Source: Trema orientale
Lineage: Eukaryota; Streptophyta; Magnoliopsida; Rosales; Cannabaceae
Assembly: GCA_002914845.1 (NCBI GenBank)
Contig: JXTC01000206.1
Span: 116,741-180,740 of the forward strand
Direction of reading: 5' to 3'
DNA: 64,000 bases
This document shows, piece after piece, positions 20,631 through 33,261 of this stretch. Both the position numbers and the translations under genes were made by a program. The first letter of the stretch is position 1. Each line of letters starts with the position of its first letter. The notes under the pieces were generated by a model. It was not told the origin of the DNA. It saw nothing but the letters and a program-made list of their open reading frames with translations, and did not search any database.

Positions 20631-22509
20631 CTGGATGGGGAACAGATGAAGCAGCCATAATCTCCATATTGGCTCATAGGAATGCAAATCAACGTAGTTC
20701 GATACGACAAACTTATTTCGAAACATATGGAGAGGACCTCTTGAAAGCACTAGACAGTGAACTTTCGGGTGATTTTGGGGTCAGATATTTAGCCAACCAT
20801 ACCATTTAATTTCCCTTATTGGAACAAGACTTGCTTAAAATGATTGATAATATATATATATATATATATATTTTTTCCTGAAACTTTGTATACAGAGAGC
20901 TGTGCATCTTTGGACACTGCATCCTGCTGAGCGTGATGCATTGGTAGCTTATGAAGCCATAAGGAAGAACACTACTTCTAGTTATTATGTTTTGTTGGAA
21001 ATAGCTTCCGCGAGAACTTCGCGTGAGCTATTCCAGGCAAGGGAAAACTACCATGCTCGTTTCAAGAGATCTCTAGAGGAAGATGTTGCACATCACACAA
21101 CTGGCGATTTTCGCAAGGTAGTCTACTTGTTCCATCTTACGTTTGGTAGAAGTTAAAAGCTATCAAAAAATTATTCTTTCTTTTTTTTTTTTAAATTCTT
21201 ATTGAGAATACAAGTCCATTAGTTCAAACCTGAGATATCAAATCTCTAACACCAGAAGTTCAACATGTTACCCTGTTGGGGTGCTTCATTGGCGAACCAA
21301 TTTCTAGAAACATGTATAGAATCAAATTGATGGGAGTTTGAAACTCACCCTTTTGGGAGAAATGCTCGAACTTACTCTCGATTGCAGGTTTCCATTCTCA
21401 TCCTATTAAGGTGTTCAAGTAGGACCTTTTCAAATTAACCTCCACAATTCTTTTGGTTTGTTTTGAACCTTCTTTTTGTTGTTACCTATGCACACTCTTT
21501 CAGTTGCTCATATAAGATTTTTCATTTTCCTCCCAGCTTTTAGTTCCTCTTGTGAGTGCATACCGATATGATGGACCTGAGGTCAACATGGGACTGGCCA
21601 ATTCTGAGGCTATAATTCTGCATGAGAAAATCTTGGAGAAGGCTGATAATCACGAGGAACTCATTAGGATTCTCACAACCAGAAGCAAGGCACAACTCAG
21701 TGCAACACTTAACCACTACAAAGATCAGTTTGGCAATAACATCAACAAGGTATATGCTCAAGTCTATACTGCATCATCAACCAATATGGTGTTTTTGAAT
21801 GTGTAATTGTTGGTGCTTGTGTTCTAGACACCCCGGAAAAAAGACCTCTTTAGGTCTTAACTTGTAATTAATAGACCCCATGAAGAAATTGGATTATCTA
21901 AGGTACACCAGCCTTTGTTTTGAGCATACACTTGTTTTTCCAGCCAAGTTTAACTCTGATATCAATTTTAAATCTCATTATCAAGTCTAAAATCTAGATG
22001 ATCAAATAATGATCGAAATTCGAGAAAAAAGTAATATTTGATTAGCTTTTCTTAACCTAGTACTAAATACTAATACATATTCTTTGTGACAAAGTGGTGA
22101 ATTGCTGGTTTTGATGGAAATAAATGTATCTCCTCAAAATAAGAAAGGATATTCCAAGTTTGTCTCAATACATTTCTTCTTTTCATTTGGCATTGTTTTA
22201 TTTTATCTGCAGGACTTAAAGACAGATCCAAAGGATGACTTCTTGGCATTACTGAGAACCACCATAAAATGCCTGACTAGTCCTGAAAAATACTTCGAGA
22301 AAGTTGTTCGCTTCTCCATTAAAGGACTTGGAACCGATGAGGAGGCTCTCACAAGAGTGGTAGTGACTCGAGCTGAGGTTGACATGAAACGCGTGATAGA
22401 AGAGTACTACCGGAGAAACAGTGTCCCACTTGAGACTGATATAAAGGGTGACACTTCTGGTGATTATGAAAGAATGCTTCTTGCGTTGCTTGGCCATCAC
22501 AATGGCTGA
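19701..22509 (+). CDS. Plant annexin (annexin D1/D2 type), 5 exons
   Basis: Calcium-dependent phospholipid-binding protein of the cytosol and membrane surface; plant annexins are linked to calcium transport, secretion and stress responses. Exons: 19701-19776, 20634-20779, 20896-21117, 21537-21749 and 22213-22509. Together they make 954 nt, 317 aa, the normal plant annexin length, with phase kept throughout. Repeat I has the type II calcium site G26-W-G-T with Glu 39 residues after the Thr. Repeat IV has GLGTDE with Asp at the same spacing. Repeats II and III lack the motif, as usual in plants. His40, noted in Arabidopsis annexin 1 for haem/peroxidase activity, is present. [12 protein letters not shown] in repeat III holds an IRI motif. 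The start is the first ATG ([16 protein letters not shown]). Intron 1 ends in TG rather than AG after a 42-T run. The next AG (20644-20645) would delete exactly G-W-G-T. Other introns are GT-AG. Confidence 0.95.
20589..20630. repeat. 42-base poly-T run at the end of annexin intron 1
   Basis: An uninterrupted T homopolymer sits three bases before exon 2. It acts as an extreme polypyrimidine tract and is a likely site of sequencing or assembly error. Confidence 0.95.
20849..20871. repeat. (TA)n microsatellite in annexin intron 2
   Basis: About eleven TA units. Confidence 0.95.
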
Positions 22510-22576
22510 ACTACTTTCCAGTGTTCATGGGGTTTGTTGATTTGTTTGTGTGTGTTTTTTTATTTTAATTTCCTTC

Positions 22577-22582
22577 AATAAA
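22577..22582 (+). terminator. Polyadenylation signal candidate of the annexin gene
   Basis: AATAAA lies 68 bases after the stop codon, preceded by T-rich sequence, as expected of a plant 3' UTR. Confidence 0.5.
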
Positions 22583-22599
22583 ATCATCGTGTTACTCTC

Positions 22600-23202
22600 T
22601 CTATACTGAAAAATAGGCTCATAATCTTTGTTATGATAAAATAGACCCCTCGAGTTATGTAGCGATTCTGTCATGTCTCATAAATTCATGACACTAGGAA
22701 CATTTATGTCCTTGAAAAATTAGAGGGTCTATATTTTCCAGGAAAAGAAAGTAATGTATTTCCGTTGAGGGAGAGGAAATGTTCTTCTCTTAAAAGAATA
22801 AATAATGCATCTTCAATATGGCTTCACTACAATGTATCATAATCACTGTATAAAAACTTTGTGCGATGTACTTATAATAAGCAGTGCAGAACTTTGAATA
22901 TGCATCGAGTGTTGGTTGAGTTTACAATCTGATTTTCGTACGTGCTTCGTTGGAATATTATTTCTATATTTGTTTTTATTTGAGATCGGGGAAATTCGAA
23001 GACCCTTTCTTAATATGTAATTAACATTAAGTTGTGCCTTAAATCATGATGAGTTGTAGGTTGAAATGTTATGGTATCCCAAAACTATACGCTCTTTTTG
23101 TTTAATATCCATAAAACATAATTCTAATACATCATGAGAGAAAATAATGTTGTCCTCTGGTTTTACTTCACAATTTTGGATTTTTTTTTTTTGACATCGT
23201 TG
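22600..23202. other. Downstream region of annexin, no gene
   Basis: AT-rich with no recognised coding or repeat feature. A second AATAAA-type signal (about 22797) could also serve the annexin transcript. Confidence 0.5.
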
Positions 23203-23769
23203 TCCCTAATATTATTTATAATTGGCAAAGTAGTCCTTGAGTTTTTTTTTGGCAATTAGGTCCTTAAGTTTTTGAAATCTTTACAATAAAGTTGCACCTA
23301 ATATTATTCACAATTGGTAAAGTAGTCCTTGAGATTTTTTTGGCAATTAGGTCCTTAACTTTTAGAAATTTTTGCAATTAAGTCCTTTTTGTCTGTGGGT
23401 ATTAATGTTTTTTATGAAATTGAACATGTTTTAAGTCACATGCAAAGATTTGTAATGGCAAAATTAGTATTTTCGTAACATTAATTAGTTTGGAAGGAAA
23501 ATTTTAAAAGAAAATTTTAAATTTTTCTATGAATAATTAATTTGTAGATATTTTCCTTCAAATTCTAATACTAGTGCCAATAAAATACTGATTTTTTTCC
23601 TCCTAAACCTTCAATGCGACTTGCAAATGTTTAAGTTCATCCAGCATTTTAAGTTTTAACAATCACTAACAAAAAAGATTTAACTGTTAAAATTTTTGAA
23701 ACATAGTGTCTTAATTGCCAAAAAATTAACCTAGAGACCACTTTGCCAACCTACGAATAATATAGGGCC
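23203..23769. mobile_element. Foldback element with internal 92-bp duplication
   Basis: The left end CCCTAATATTATTTATAATT GGCAAAGTAGTCC pairs with the right end in reverse (CCCTATATTATTCGTAGG TTGGCAAAGTGGTC). Inside the left arm, AATTGGCAAAGTAGTCCTTG at 23220 recurs at 23312. No coding frame and no clear target duplication were found, so the superfamily is open. Confidence 0.6.
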
Positions 23770-23784
23770 AAACATGGGTAAGTT

Positions 23785-24235
23785 ACAATTTTATATCTTG
23801 CATTTTGACAATTTAATACCCTCTCTATGTCAAACACAAATTTTGAACAATATCTTTATCAAAATACCCTTAAAATTTTAAATATATTTACTTGAAAAGA
23901 AGTTCAAATTTAAAACTTATCTAAAATTGAAAAATATGCTTATAAATAATATTTAATATTTATAGGTTTTTGTTTTTTCAAATTATTTTTAAATATTTGT
24001 TCTTTTAACTATTAATTTTAATTAGTTTTAAATTTAAATTAAGTATTAAAATATATATCATTAAAGTTTAAAAGGATGTTTTAGTAAATTGAATTATCAA
24101 AATTAGTGTTTGATCTAGAGAGAATATAAATTTATTGCAAGTTTCGAATCTAAAAATTATTATTGATAATAACCAAAATTTAAGGTATAAATTGAACAAA
24201 CAGTTAAAACATAACGTATAAAAATATTATTAACC
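23785..24235. mobile_element. Probable foldback element
   Basis: TACCCTCTCTATGTCAAACAC near 23817 pairs with the reverse of GTGTTTGATCTAGAGAGAAT near 24101. Outer words (CAATTTAATACC and CAATTTATACC in reverse) also pair. The wording of the arms recalls the long arms of the 8641-9945 Mutator-type element. Borders are uncertain. Confidence 0.45.
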
Positions 24236-25627
24236 AGAAAGATAATCGGAGAGAATGGATGTATCAGTGGACTATTCTCCAGGGGACCAGTTTTTAGAAC
24301 ATCAGAACTAGGAAATTTTACAATATAAATAAGAATATATATTCTTAAATAAGAATATATATAAAATATAATTTCTCTTCAAGCCATATTTTCCATAAAT
24401 TACAATATTCACATGCTAACTGGCAACTTTATTTTATTTTATTTTTTCATTATTGTAATGTTTTTCGAAATGAACCTTGTTTTATGTTTTCGATGTGATG
24501 ACCAATTGACAAAGCTCTGTTTGACATAAAGGAAGGGAAATGGCGCTTTTCTCTAAATTGATGTCATGACTAATTGACAAAGCTATGTAAACAATCTTAT
24601 CTAAAATTACGATTTTACAATGCTTTTTTTATCTCTCTCTCTCTCCATTTTTGTCTTTTGTGTCAGGTGTGATTAGATAAATTGCAAAGCCAAACATCTC
24701 AACTAATATTCAGCTATATTTTTTTCCAATTTGTGTGGAGGGGGATCAAAATGAGTGGGTCCCTGCCTTATTTTTATTTTTGGTTTTATTTCGTTCTACT
24801 ATAGTCTCAAGTACCAAACAACTTAATGTACCCCAACTGTCATTCGCCCTTTGGCCTTTTTTTCGCTTTTTCTTTTGACCCCTATCAAACACACTCTAAT
24901 CAATGACAATTCCTCTACAAATAGCTAAGGAATAATGATTCCACTCTTTAGCCAATTTCTTAAATAACTTTCCTTTTTGCCTTATCAAAACATGTAAATA
25001 AGAGTATTTTTGTCAACACAGCATTTAGTGCATTTCATTCTACTAATTAAACCAAATGATAGAATTATTCATATTCATGTATTCTGTTTCTTTGTACTAC
25101 TATTATATTATTCTAATTTCATTCCACCAATCAACACCACCTAAATTGCATATACAGGAAAAATAGATTATAGAGACTTCAAAAACAAGAGAAAACACCA
25201 TGTGTGTGTGGTCCCATAAAACAGAAACAAAATGAAGCTATTTAGAAGACAACTGCATTTTGCATATGCAGCAGCAGAAACTAAAATATGACATTCTATA
25301 TACTGTACAATCTCATACAGAGACAAATAAGATGACGGTACAAAGGACCTAAATCAGAAATTTTAGATAATACATTTGTACTTCCAAAAGTATAGTTAAA
25401 GGAACTTCTCTATATCTATCTGCACCTTCCGAGCGCAAGAAATCTGTTTATGCAATCCTAAGAAGAAAACTCTCCATTTTTTCTTTTCTTTTCTTTTCTA
25501 ATTAACAGCATTAGATTTTCCAGTTAAATAAAGTTCCATAAATGTAGTAGTAGTGGTACCAACAGAAGAAGCTAAGTTATGATGTAGAACAAAAACAGAG
25601 CTTCATGAGGCAGAGAGCAGATATGCA
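24236..25627. other. Intergenic region between convergent genes
   Basis: No gene seen. The right part (about 25150-25627) is probably the 3' UTR of the Pumilio gene on the minus strand. Confidence 0.5.
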
Positions 25628-28600
25628 TCACTTCTTCAAAAGTTTCGAAGAGAAAATCCGCTTCAAATATGGGTTGTTGCGTGATAACGATTTGTGAGGT
25701 TCAATTGCTTCTACCAACAACTTGCGTAACACACCCTAGTATGAGGAAAAGAAATAAATCATGAACAAGTTGAACACAAAAACTAATATATTAGTAGTAA
25801 CACCTCCAAAGTACTCTTCCTCATATACATGGCAATCGACATTCTATTAGAACTTGAAACAATGGTAAATAGATGCAATCTCGAACTAGATATTGATTAC
25901 AAAAATATTTGAACTAATCAACTGGACCATTTACAATGACTTCGTACACTGAAAAGGAGTTGATGAAATTTCAAACAAGATCCAATTATCTGTGAGTAAT
26001 TTTCATTCTAGCACGCAAATGGGTCTAAAAGTGAAATCTGAGTTATGCTAAAACCTTCTGGAAAGAAAAAACCGGAAGTGAAGAAAAATTAAAAAGTAAA
26101 AATCATATATCATACGTACAAAATGGTGAATGATACAGACCTCGGAAACTCGAAGAGCAGTTTGAATCACATAGTTTGCACTTGAATCTTGAAGCAACTG
26201 TTCGAAGAGTAATGAATCAAGCAATTCACGAATAATTCTTGACCGGATATCATCATCCATTACTATCAGACATTTTTCAACCACATGGCTGCTGAATTTC
26301 TGCATAGAGAGGTGCACATAGTTCCCTTCAAATTGAGAGACCACAGTTGAGACTGCAGATGGTATTCTTAGCTCCAAGATAAACTGAACAACATAATTTC
26401 TGTAAGAACAACAGAAACCATTCTCAAAAGTCAGATGATGAACTTGAGAGCAGGTGGAAAGAGTCATTCTTGTAATGTGGCAGTAAAACTCAGACACATG
26501 CAAAGATGATAGTATGTTTCTTTGAAACAATCTTTAAGGAATAAACTTATCAGAAAATAAAGCAATTATAGCATAAAAAATGGGTCACAAAAATGTAGTG
26601 CCAGTGGTACCAATCATAAGCTACACACTAACACAGATGAAGATGTGGAGTTGATAAAGGAAAGGAAGAAAGAAAAGCATGAATAGTATTATGTTGCAAG
26701 AAAACTGACTCACTTTTACTTTTACAACTATTATATTGAATTTCAATAACTTCTCCAAATAGAAAGAACTCCCAATGTTCAAGTCTTTGAGACACCAAAT
26801 CAAGTTTAGCTGAATGATCAGTTAGAGAAAAGAAAATACTTACATTAACTTGTCAATTGATTTACAGTAACAGAGTAATTTCTGTCGAATAGTTTTAATA
26901 GAAGTATAACAAACAATTGAGTAAAAAATTACTAGAAATTACCCATAAGCATCTTGAGCAAGTAAAAGTGCATTGGATGAAATTTCAGCAACCAAATTTT
27001 CTCGCTGCTTCCCAGAGGAATGACTGATGCATCGTTGAAGGACACAACATCCATGTTGGTGAATTCCAATTTCAACACAATACCTTGCAGCAGCGTCAAA
27101 TATGAACTGCCACACACATTGATGGAAACCTTCAATTTTCTTTTTTTGCTAGAACGAAGTAAACATCCATTATATCGTGAAAATTGATCGATTAACATAC
27201 ATTAACACTATAAAAACTCATCAGATGCTGCTATCTTGAAGAATTATAAAGTGCTTGTAAATACTAACCCTTTTTGGACTCCAACTTTTACTTTGACAGA
27301 AGCAAGAAACATTTTTTCTTTCTTTGGTACGGCATGACCTTTAATTTGAAGGTATAAAATCTCAGTGATGATTTTTTTTAACCAATATTCTGATATAAAG
27401 ATTTAGCTGATGCAAAAAGATCTTTTATTTTTGTATGACAGCTTTCCTTTTTCATGTTTCAGATTTTTGGTAACTCTTATTTTCAGACAACATATTTATG
27501 CTATTACGTATGTTCAAAGGGTGATAGATCCTGAATTATTAATGTCCAAGAGCAAAAGGTACAATTTATCATCTAGACATTTCCTTGTGTTCGCAAATCT
27601 TAATACATTCACGTGCTTTGTGCAATAAACTTCTATATTAAAGGGTTCTTTGTATTCTGGACTTAAAATATAATAACCAGCATGGTCTTCCAGTGTTACT
27701 TCAAATTCAATATAAAGATATTGTAGCAGTAAATGTCCTTGCAAGCATAATCTGCCTTTTAATTAAGTAAGAGCATGCAAAAAGCAATGCTATAAACTGC
27801 AGCTGCAATCATGAAAACCCTTTCAATAACTGAATAAGCTACAAGCAACCTATCTAATTAACTTCAAAAAAAACTAATTCTAACATTAAATCATGTATCA
27901 TATTGGGAACTGGTAAAATGAAAAGTACAACATGCTTTACTTCCTTTCATCTTATAAGAGACCTGAGAGACTCGATTACAGTAACACGACCGACTTCATT
28001 ATCATAGCGAGTGAGAGAGGGGAAAAAAGAATTTAACCTTCTTTATCCAATTTTTCCTTTGATAAGTAGCATTGTTCACTTTAATTATTGCTAGGCAAGT
28101 GCACCTTAAATAATGTTACTAGAGAACAGTGCTGGTTCCGTGCATTGCATATATACTTCAAAAAATACAATATACCATTCTTCAAATTTTACAGAACTTA
28201 AAATATTTTATGAGAACAAACTCTTATACCTATTTTAATAGAACTCAGTTTATAATTTGTTCCACACTAATGAAAGTGAGCATCCTAGTGAGGAAAAATA
28301 ACAAAACTTGTAATACAAGATTCCAGAGAAGAATTACTAACGAGCACTTAAAATAATGAAAAACAAGTATATTAAGGAAAAAACAATGACATCGCTATAG
28401 TAAATATTGGTCCACAATGATGGCCAAGGATAGTGCAAGTACTAAATATTCTATTTCGAAGAAAGGAAACATCAAATAAACAGAGTGCAGTTAGTTTAAT
28501 AAGCTCAATAATAAGGACACTAATAAACTGCCGCAGCTGAGATATAAAAACAAGCACACACGCACATTAAATTTCAGGAAATACGAGACGCATTACAAAA

Positions 28601-30770
28601 AACATAGCAAAAGAGAAAAAAGAAAACACGTACACACACACGACAACAACACCACCAGTTAAAAAAAATTATGGAATACAGAAAAGGCACGTGGACAGTT
28701 TCAGATGATAAGCATGAAGATTAAGATCACAAATCAATTCTACAATGCATTTATAGAAGCCAATAAGGGATATCATGAAACAAGATAGCATTGATGGACA
28801 ACCTGAAAAATTGATGCACATTTTAATATCAATAAACACGTTATGCATTGATGGATAACAATAAAAAAAAATGATGCATAAGTTAAGAATTCAATATCAT
28901 AATTCCTAAAAACTAAAAGAAAGAAAGTCTTCACCTTGTTATCTTCTTTGCTAAAACATTGCAAGCAACGCTGAACAACATGATTTCCATTCAAGTCCTT
29001 GATTAGAGCAAGAAATCCCGGTTCAAGAGCTGATATAATCAGTGAAATTTGCTGCCTTGTTTTAAGAGTCTCTATCAACTTCTGGACAACTCGAGTCCTG
29101 ACAGAAGGCAAAAGAATTATTAAATTAAAATAAGCATAGGTAACACCTAACTCTAATCCTTGTACAACTTACCCATGACTGTCCATAGATATTTTAACAA
29201 GCTCCCCTGGCTGTGCAGCTACCATGACCAAAATCTGCATTCTCTGCTCTTCATTGCACACATCCAACAACTTCTGCATAAGGTAATTTCCAAATTGATT
29301 CATCATAAGTTCAACGACATGTTCGATGATCTCATTAAATATAGTTTGCACATCGTCTGGTGTACCCTCAAGTAACATTGTTTGTAAGAATCGACAACCA
29401 TGCTGATCCTTCGCTATGGAGCCTATATAGCCTTCAACTTCAGCCAAGGAGTTGTACTTAATTGGCACGGAAAATGGAGAGACCACTCTACAATTTTGAG
29501 AATTTTCATAAGTTCCTGCAATGTGGTGCCTGCCATCTTGACGTGACCTCTCTAAGCTCATACCAAAATCGCGCAAGGCACTCCTAATCCGACCCCTTGC
29601 CCGATCCAAACAACTCAAACGCGAGTTGAGAACATAATTTAGAGTTTCTCCCTGGATTATGAAGCTATCCTCACTTGTAAAAGCCTCAGGCCCACCAATT
29701 CGAATGTCTGAAGATGATCTAGTCCTCCCATCAGTCGTTGGCAGGCCTTTATGTACCAAACTATCAACATTCCAATGAGGACGCCTCGTCTGAGTCACTT
29801 GTGGATAATTGAGAGAATTCAAGAAAATTCTGTCTTCAGTTCCATTTGGTGCCAAGTACAACGAAGCATCACCCGGGGGCATTCTACCAATAGTAGTGGC
29901 TCTGTTCGAAACCGGGTTTCTTATCGGGTGATAGTTACTTGTCTGTTCCATTACTTTTTTCTTTAGAGAGCTCATTGGAGTGTAGCCATTAAACTCCGAA
30001 AGCAGTGAACTGGATTTACTATTAGACAGTTGTGAACTCCACAGATTACCCATTCTATGTCCTTGCTGCAACCCCAACACTGATGAACTCATCTGGCCTT
30101 CAAAACTCACAGCATTTCTTGGAACAGAGGATTGAAACCCCACACTATCAGAAAATCCTCCACTGGGATTTTTGTAATCAGCGTTGCTTCTATAATTTCC
30201 ATTCAAAGAACCATCACCAAACCAAACACCTCCCTGGTTGGCGGCCGAGAAACCTCCCGAGCTAGAATAATCCTGTTGTTCATCACTGACGTACATTTTA
30301 CTAAGGTTTCTACACAGACCCAATTCATCAATTAACCTCCCATTGGTGTTCCTCCTATTCATAAGGTGTGAATCACGTATTTTGGGATCCAACCATGACC
30401 TATTTGGACAATGTGAAGTTCCAAAACTCATTTGGGACTTAAGCTCGTCCATGGAAGGTGGAGTCGGTGATCCATTATCAGATAAAGAATTCGCAGCAGA
30501 GAACAAGCTTGAGGAAGAGCCACTTGATTGTAGAGAAAATACACTAGCAGGAGATGACACAGATGTAGACTTATAATGACTCAATGCGTCATCATCACAC
30601 ATGCCAGAAACCCCATTAATGGTCTGTTTTACATAAGAACGATGAGCATGACCACCATGAACATTTTTATGTTGATGATTATGATCATGTTGATGGTGAA
30701 CATTGTCTGATGTTTCATGAGGAATGTCATCAAACAACTTTTCAAACTCCTTATAATCCTCCTCGTCCAT
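25628..30770 (-). CDS. Pumilio-family (PUF) RNA-binding protein, 5 coding exons
   Basis: PUF proteins bind UGUA-type elements in mRNA 3' UTRs in the cytoplasm and usually repress or destabilise the message. Coding exons (minus): 30770-29173, 29097-28935, 27106-26943, 26399-26141 and 25735-25628. Together 2292 nt, 763 aa, all GT-AG with phase kept. Residues 1 to about 435 are Ser/Asn/Gly-rich and disordered-looking, with a His-rich patch near residues 25-45. The Pumilio domain covers about 438-760 with eight repeats. The recognition triplets read C-R-Q, N-Y-Q, T-R-Q, N-H-Q, C-C-Q, N-Y-Q, S-H-E, N-Y-Q. By the known code this fits a UGUA core, with repeat 7 S-x-x-x-E reading G. I chose ATG 30770 (A at -3, G at +4, MDEEDYKEFEKLF). 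An in-frame ATG at 30797 has poor context and would add nine residues. It resembles the Arabidopsis APUM7-12 group; the exact ortholog is uncertain. Confidence 0.95.
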
Positions 30771-31248
30771 GATTTTTCTAATCTTTTTCTCCAACATCAA
30801 ATGAACAAAACAAATACCCAGAAACAAAAACAACCAAAAAAAAATAAAAAAAGCCAAAAACACCAAAAGAAAATTGATAAGCCCAGAAACAATCAAACCA
30901 ATCCCAGAATCAGATAATTAGAGATGATTGAAACAAAGGTTAAAAAAAAACAAATACCCAGAAGAGATTACCAATTTTTAACATCTGGGTTTTGCTCAGA
31001 AAAACCAAATGGAGGTGATTCCAGTTGATGTGACTTTCAATTGCATTACATTCCAACAAGAAAATAATTAAATAAATATATAACAAAAAAAAATCGAATT
31101 TAGGTTTTTTGATTTTGGGTTTTTCTCAGTCAAGTCGGTGAAGCATGCAAAGATTGGTTGGACTAAATACGGTTACTTGGGGATACATATACACACTCCG
31201 TTTAGACTCTCACGCCATTAAAGATGGAGAGGAAGAGACCTATATGAC
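30771..31248 (-). other. Probable 5' leader of the Pumilio gene
   Basis: Between the start codon and a TATA-like box. It is T-rich on the coding strand. GGGTATTTGTTT occurs twice (about 30805-30830 and 30945-30960), either of which could be a leader-intron donor. No upstream coding exon is seen. Confidence 0.4.
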
Positions 31249-31262
31249 CTATTTATATATAT
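31249..31262 (-). promoter_or_regulatory. TATA-box candidate for the Pumilio gene
   Basis: The minus strand reads TATATATAAATAG about 480 bases before the start codon. Only sequence and position support it. Confidence 0.35.
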
Positions 31263-31580
31263 GGGAAATATATATACCAACACAAGAGAGAGAAAAGAAA
31301 GCAGAGAGAACTAGTGAGTGCGTCTTTACACTGTATATTATTTTTTGAAAAAAATAATTATTTTACATTTTCAATTTATTTTCATAAATTCGAATTTTTT
31401 ATATAAAAAAAATTGAAGCTGACTGACAGTCTTTTAGTATGCGTGTACCACACTCCCAATGTGATTTGGGCCCACTCTTGTTCAGAAATGAAATGAGCAT
31501 TTGTCATTTGAGGCTTTTTAGCTTTGGGTTGAAGTTCATGTTCTCTTTTTTTTTTTTTTTTTTTGGATAATTAAGTTTAG

Positions 31581-31751
31581 GGGATGGTTACGGTAGGGGC
31601 GTCCCTACGTAGGGTCATGTCTTAATTATCGTTGGATGAGAATCTGTGGGGAATAACGGGAATCTGTGGAGAATCTATTTATATACAGATTCTCATCTAA
31701 CGGTGAATAGACAGGGCCCTACGTAGGGGCGCCCCTACTGTAGACGCGCCC
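31581..31751 (+). mobile_element. Short foldback MITE (family A), copy 3
   Basis: The most complete copy: GGGATGGTTACGGTAGGGGC at left, CTACTGTAGACGCGCCC at right, with inverted halves meeting near TCTATTTATATACAGA. It lies upstream of the Pumilio promoter. Confidence 0.9.
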
Positions 31752-31913
31752 GTTCAGTTCATGTTTTTTTTAATTGGCGCGTACGGTTGGTATTTATTTT
31801 ATTTTTATTTTTGTTTTTTATTTTATTTTATTTTTTTTTGGTAAAGTGGGGAATTTTATCAATAAAGATGTATTTTTAGGTTTTTGCAGAAAAAGATATA
31901 TATATATATTTTG

Positions 31914-31953
31914 GGGATGGCTACGGTAAGAGCGTCCCTACGTAGGGTCATGC
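31914..31953 (+). mobile_element. Short foldback MITE (family A), truncated copy 4
   Basis: Only the first 40 bases of the family remain (GGGATGGCTACGGTAAGAGC through GTCATGCC), after which similarity stops. Confidence 0.75.
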
Positions 31954-33261
31954 CGCCCAAGATTTTACAGAGGGTCTTATATTTTAGGAGTGATCGCCAT
32001 TCTACCCATTTTATTTAAAAACAAGAGATATTTCTGCTTCCTTAAACAAAAGAAATTAAAAAAAAAATCATACATATGATTCAATTTAATTATGAAAAAA
32101 AAAAAACTAGTGCATGCATAATGTATACACTAACAAATTATTTAATGATATACCTTGTGATGATTTTTCCATATGTATGTTAAAAGCAAGTTCCTCATTC
32201 GTTTTGGAATATTAAAAAAGATAATTCGTTACTTGCTATACAGTAAATTTTAATATCATAAACACGTCAAAGTTATTACTCCAAAAAAAAAAGAAAAAAA
32301 AAACACTTATTATCGAAGTTATAGTAAAGAAAATATCATAAATTTTAGTATCATAAATTTTAATATCATAAAGACATCAAAGTTGTTACTCACAAAAAAA
32401 AAAAAACACTTAATATCAAAGCTATAGTAAAGAAAATAAATCAAAATAGCAATGTTTATTTCTTTTCTTATTGTATAAAGTAACAAAATATCTTAATTCG
32501 TATAGAATTGATTATCGTTCCAAGTAGCCTTTTCGGCTTTAATAGAATCCTTATGAGGAAATTCATTTCCAAAAAAAAAAAAAAAGTCACCTTTTTGCAA
32601 CAGAAAAAGATTGTGTATTTATTTTTTACTTTCTCAAATTTGTCTCATATGCGTAACTTCAAACCAAATAAAATTCTGTACAAGTAATTTTGTTATCCAA
32701 TAAAAAATTGATTGGAAATATAATCCGGATAACTAGAAAAAAAAATCTTGGAGTATGACTTTTTTATAATTTAAACGTTGTGTTTTGGTTTGTATAAAAT
32801 TATTCCTCCATATTTTACCTTTTTACAAATTTGTTTCTTTATAAATTTCTTTACAAATTAGGTTATTTGTGCTAACTATTTTAAGTTATTTTCAATAGAT
32901 TTTTTGTATTAGCCTGTAAAAATAAGATATTCTAATTTAGATTTCATGTTTAGTGAGAAATTTGCTAATCAATTTATATGCAGAATGTACAAATTTATAA
33001 AGATCTAAAATATGGAGATATAATTTTATACAAACTAAAAAATAAGGTTTAAAATGCAGACTGACTATATTTCAGGGTATTCTTTTGTAGAGAACCCTAT
33101 AAACAAAAGTCACAATAGGTCCATATGAATATCAAATTGGCAATCATCACCCCAGCAAAAAAATGTTGACAATTTTCTCATAAGTACCATTTTTAATGTT
33201 GTCTTAATTCCTTAAAAGTGGAAGCTTATTAGATGCTTAAACAGAGGAAGATGTGTTTATT
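31954..33261. other. AT-rich intergenic sequence
   Basis: No gene seen. ATCATAAA and CACTTA(A/T)TATC words repeat around 32250-32430 (a degenerate duplication of about 90 bp). Confidence 0.5.

Noticed and set aside
26048..26530. 160-codon minus-strand ORF as a separate gene
   Set aside because: It is Pumilio exon 4 plus flanking intron sequence.
29751..30576. Plus-strand ORFs opposite Pumilio exon 1
   Set aside because: Shadows of the real minus-strand exon.
30771..30896. 42-residue hydrophobic N-terminal extension of the Pumilio protein (signal-like)
   Set aside because: It opens with TTG, is T-rich leader sequence, and a transmembrane start makes no sense for a PUF protein. Only ATG 30797 and 30770 are real options.
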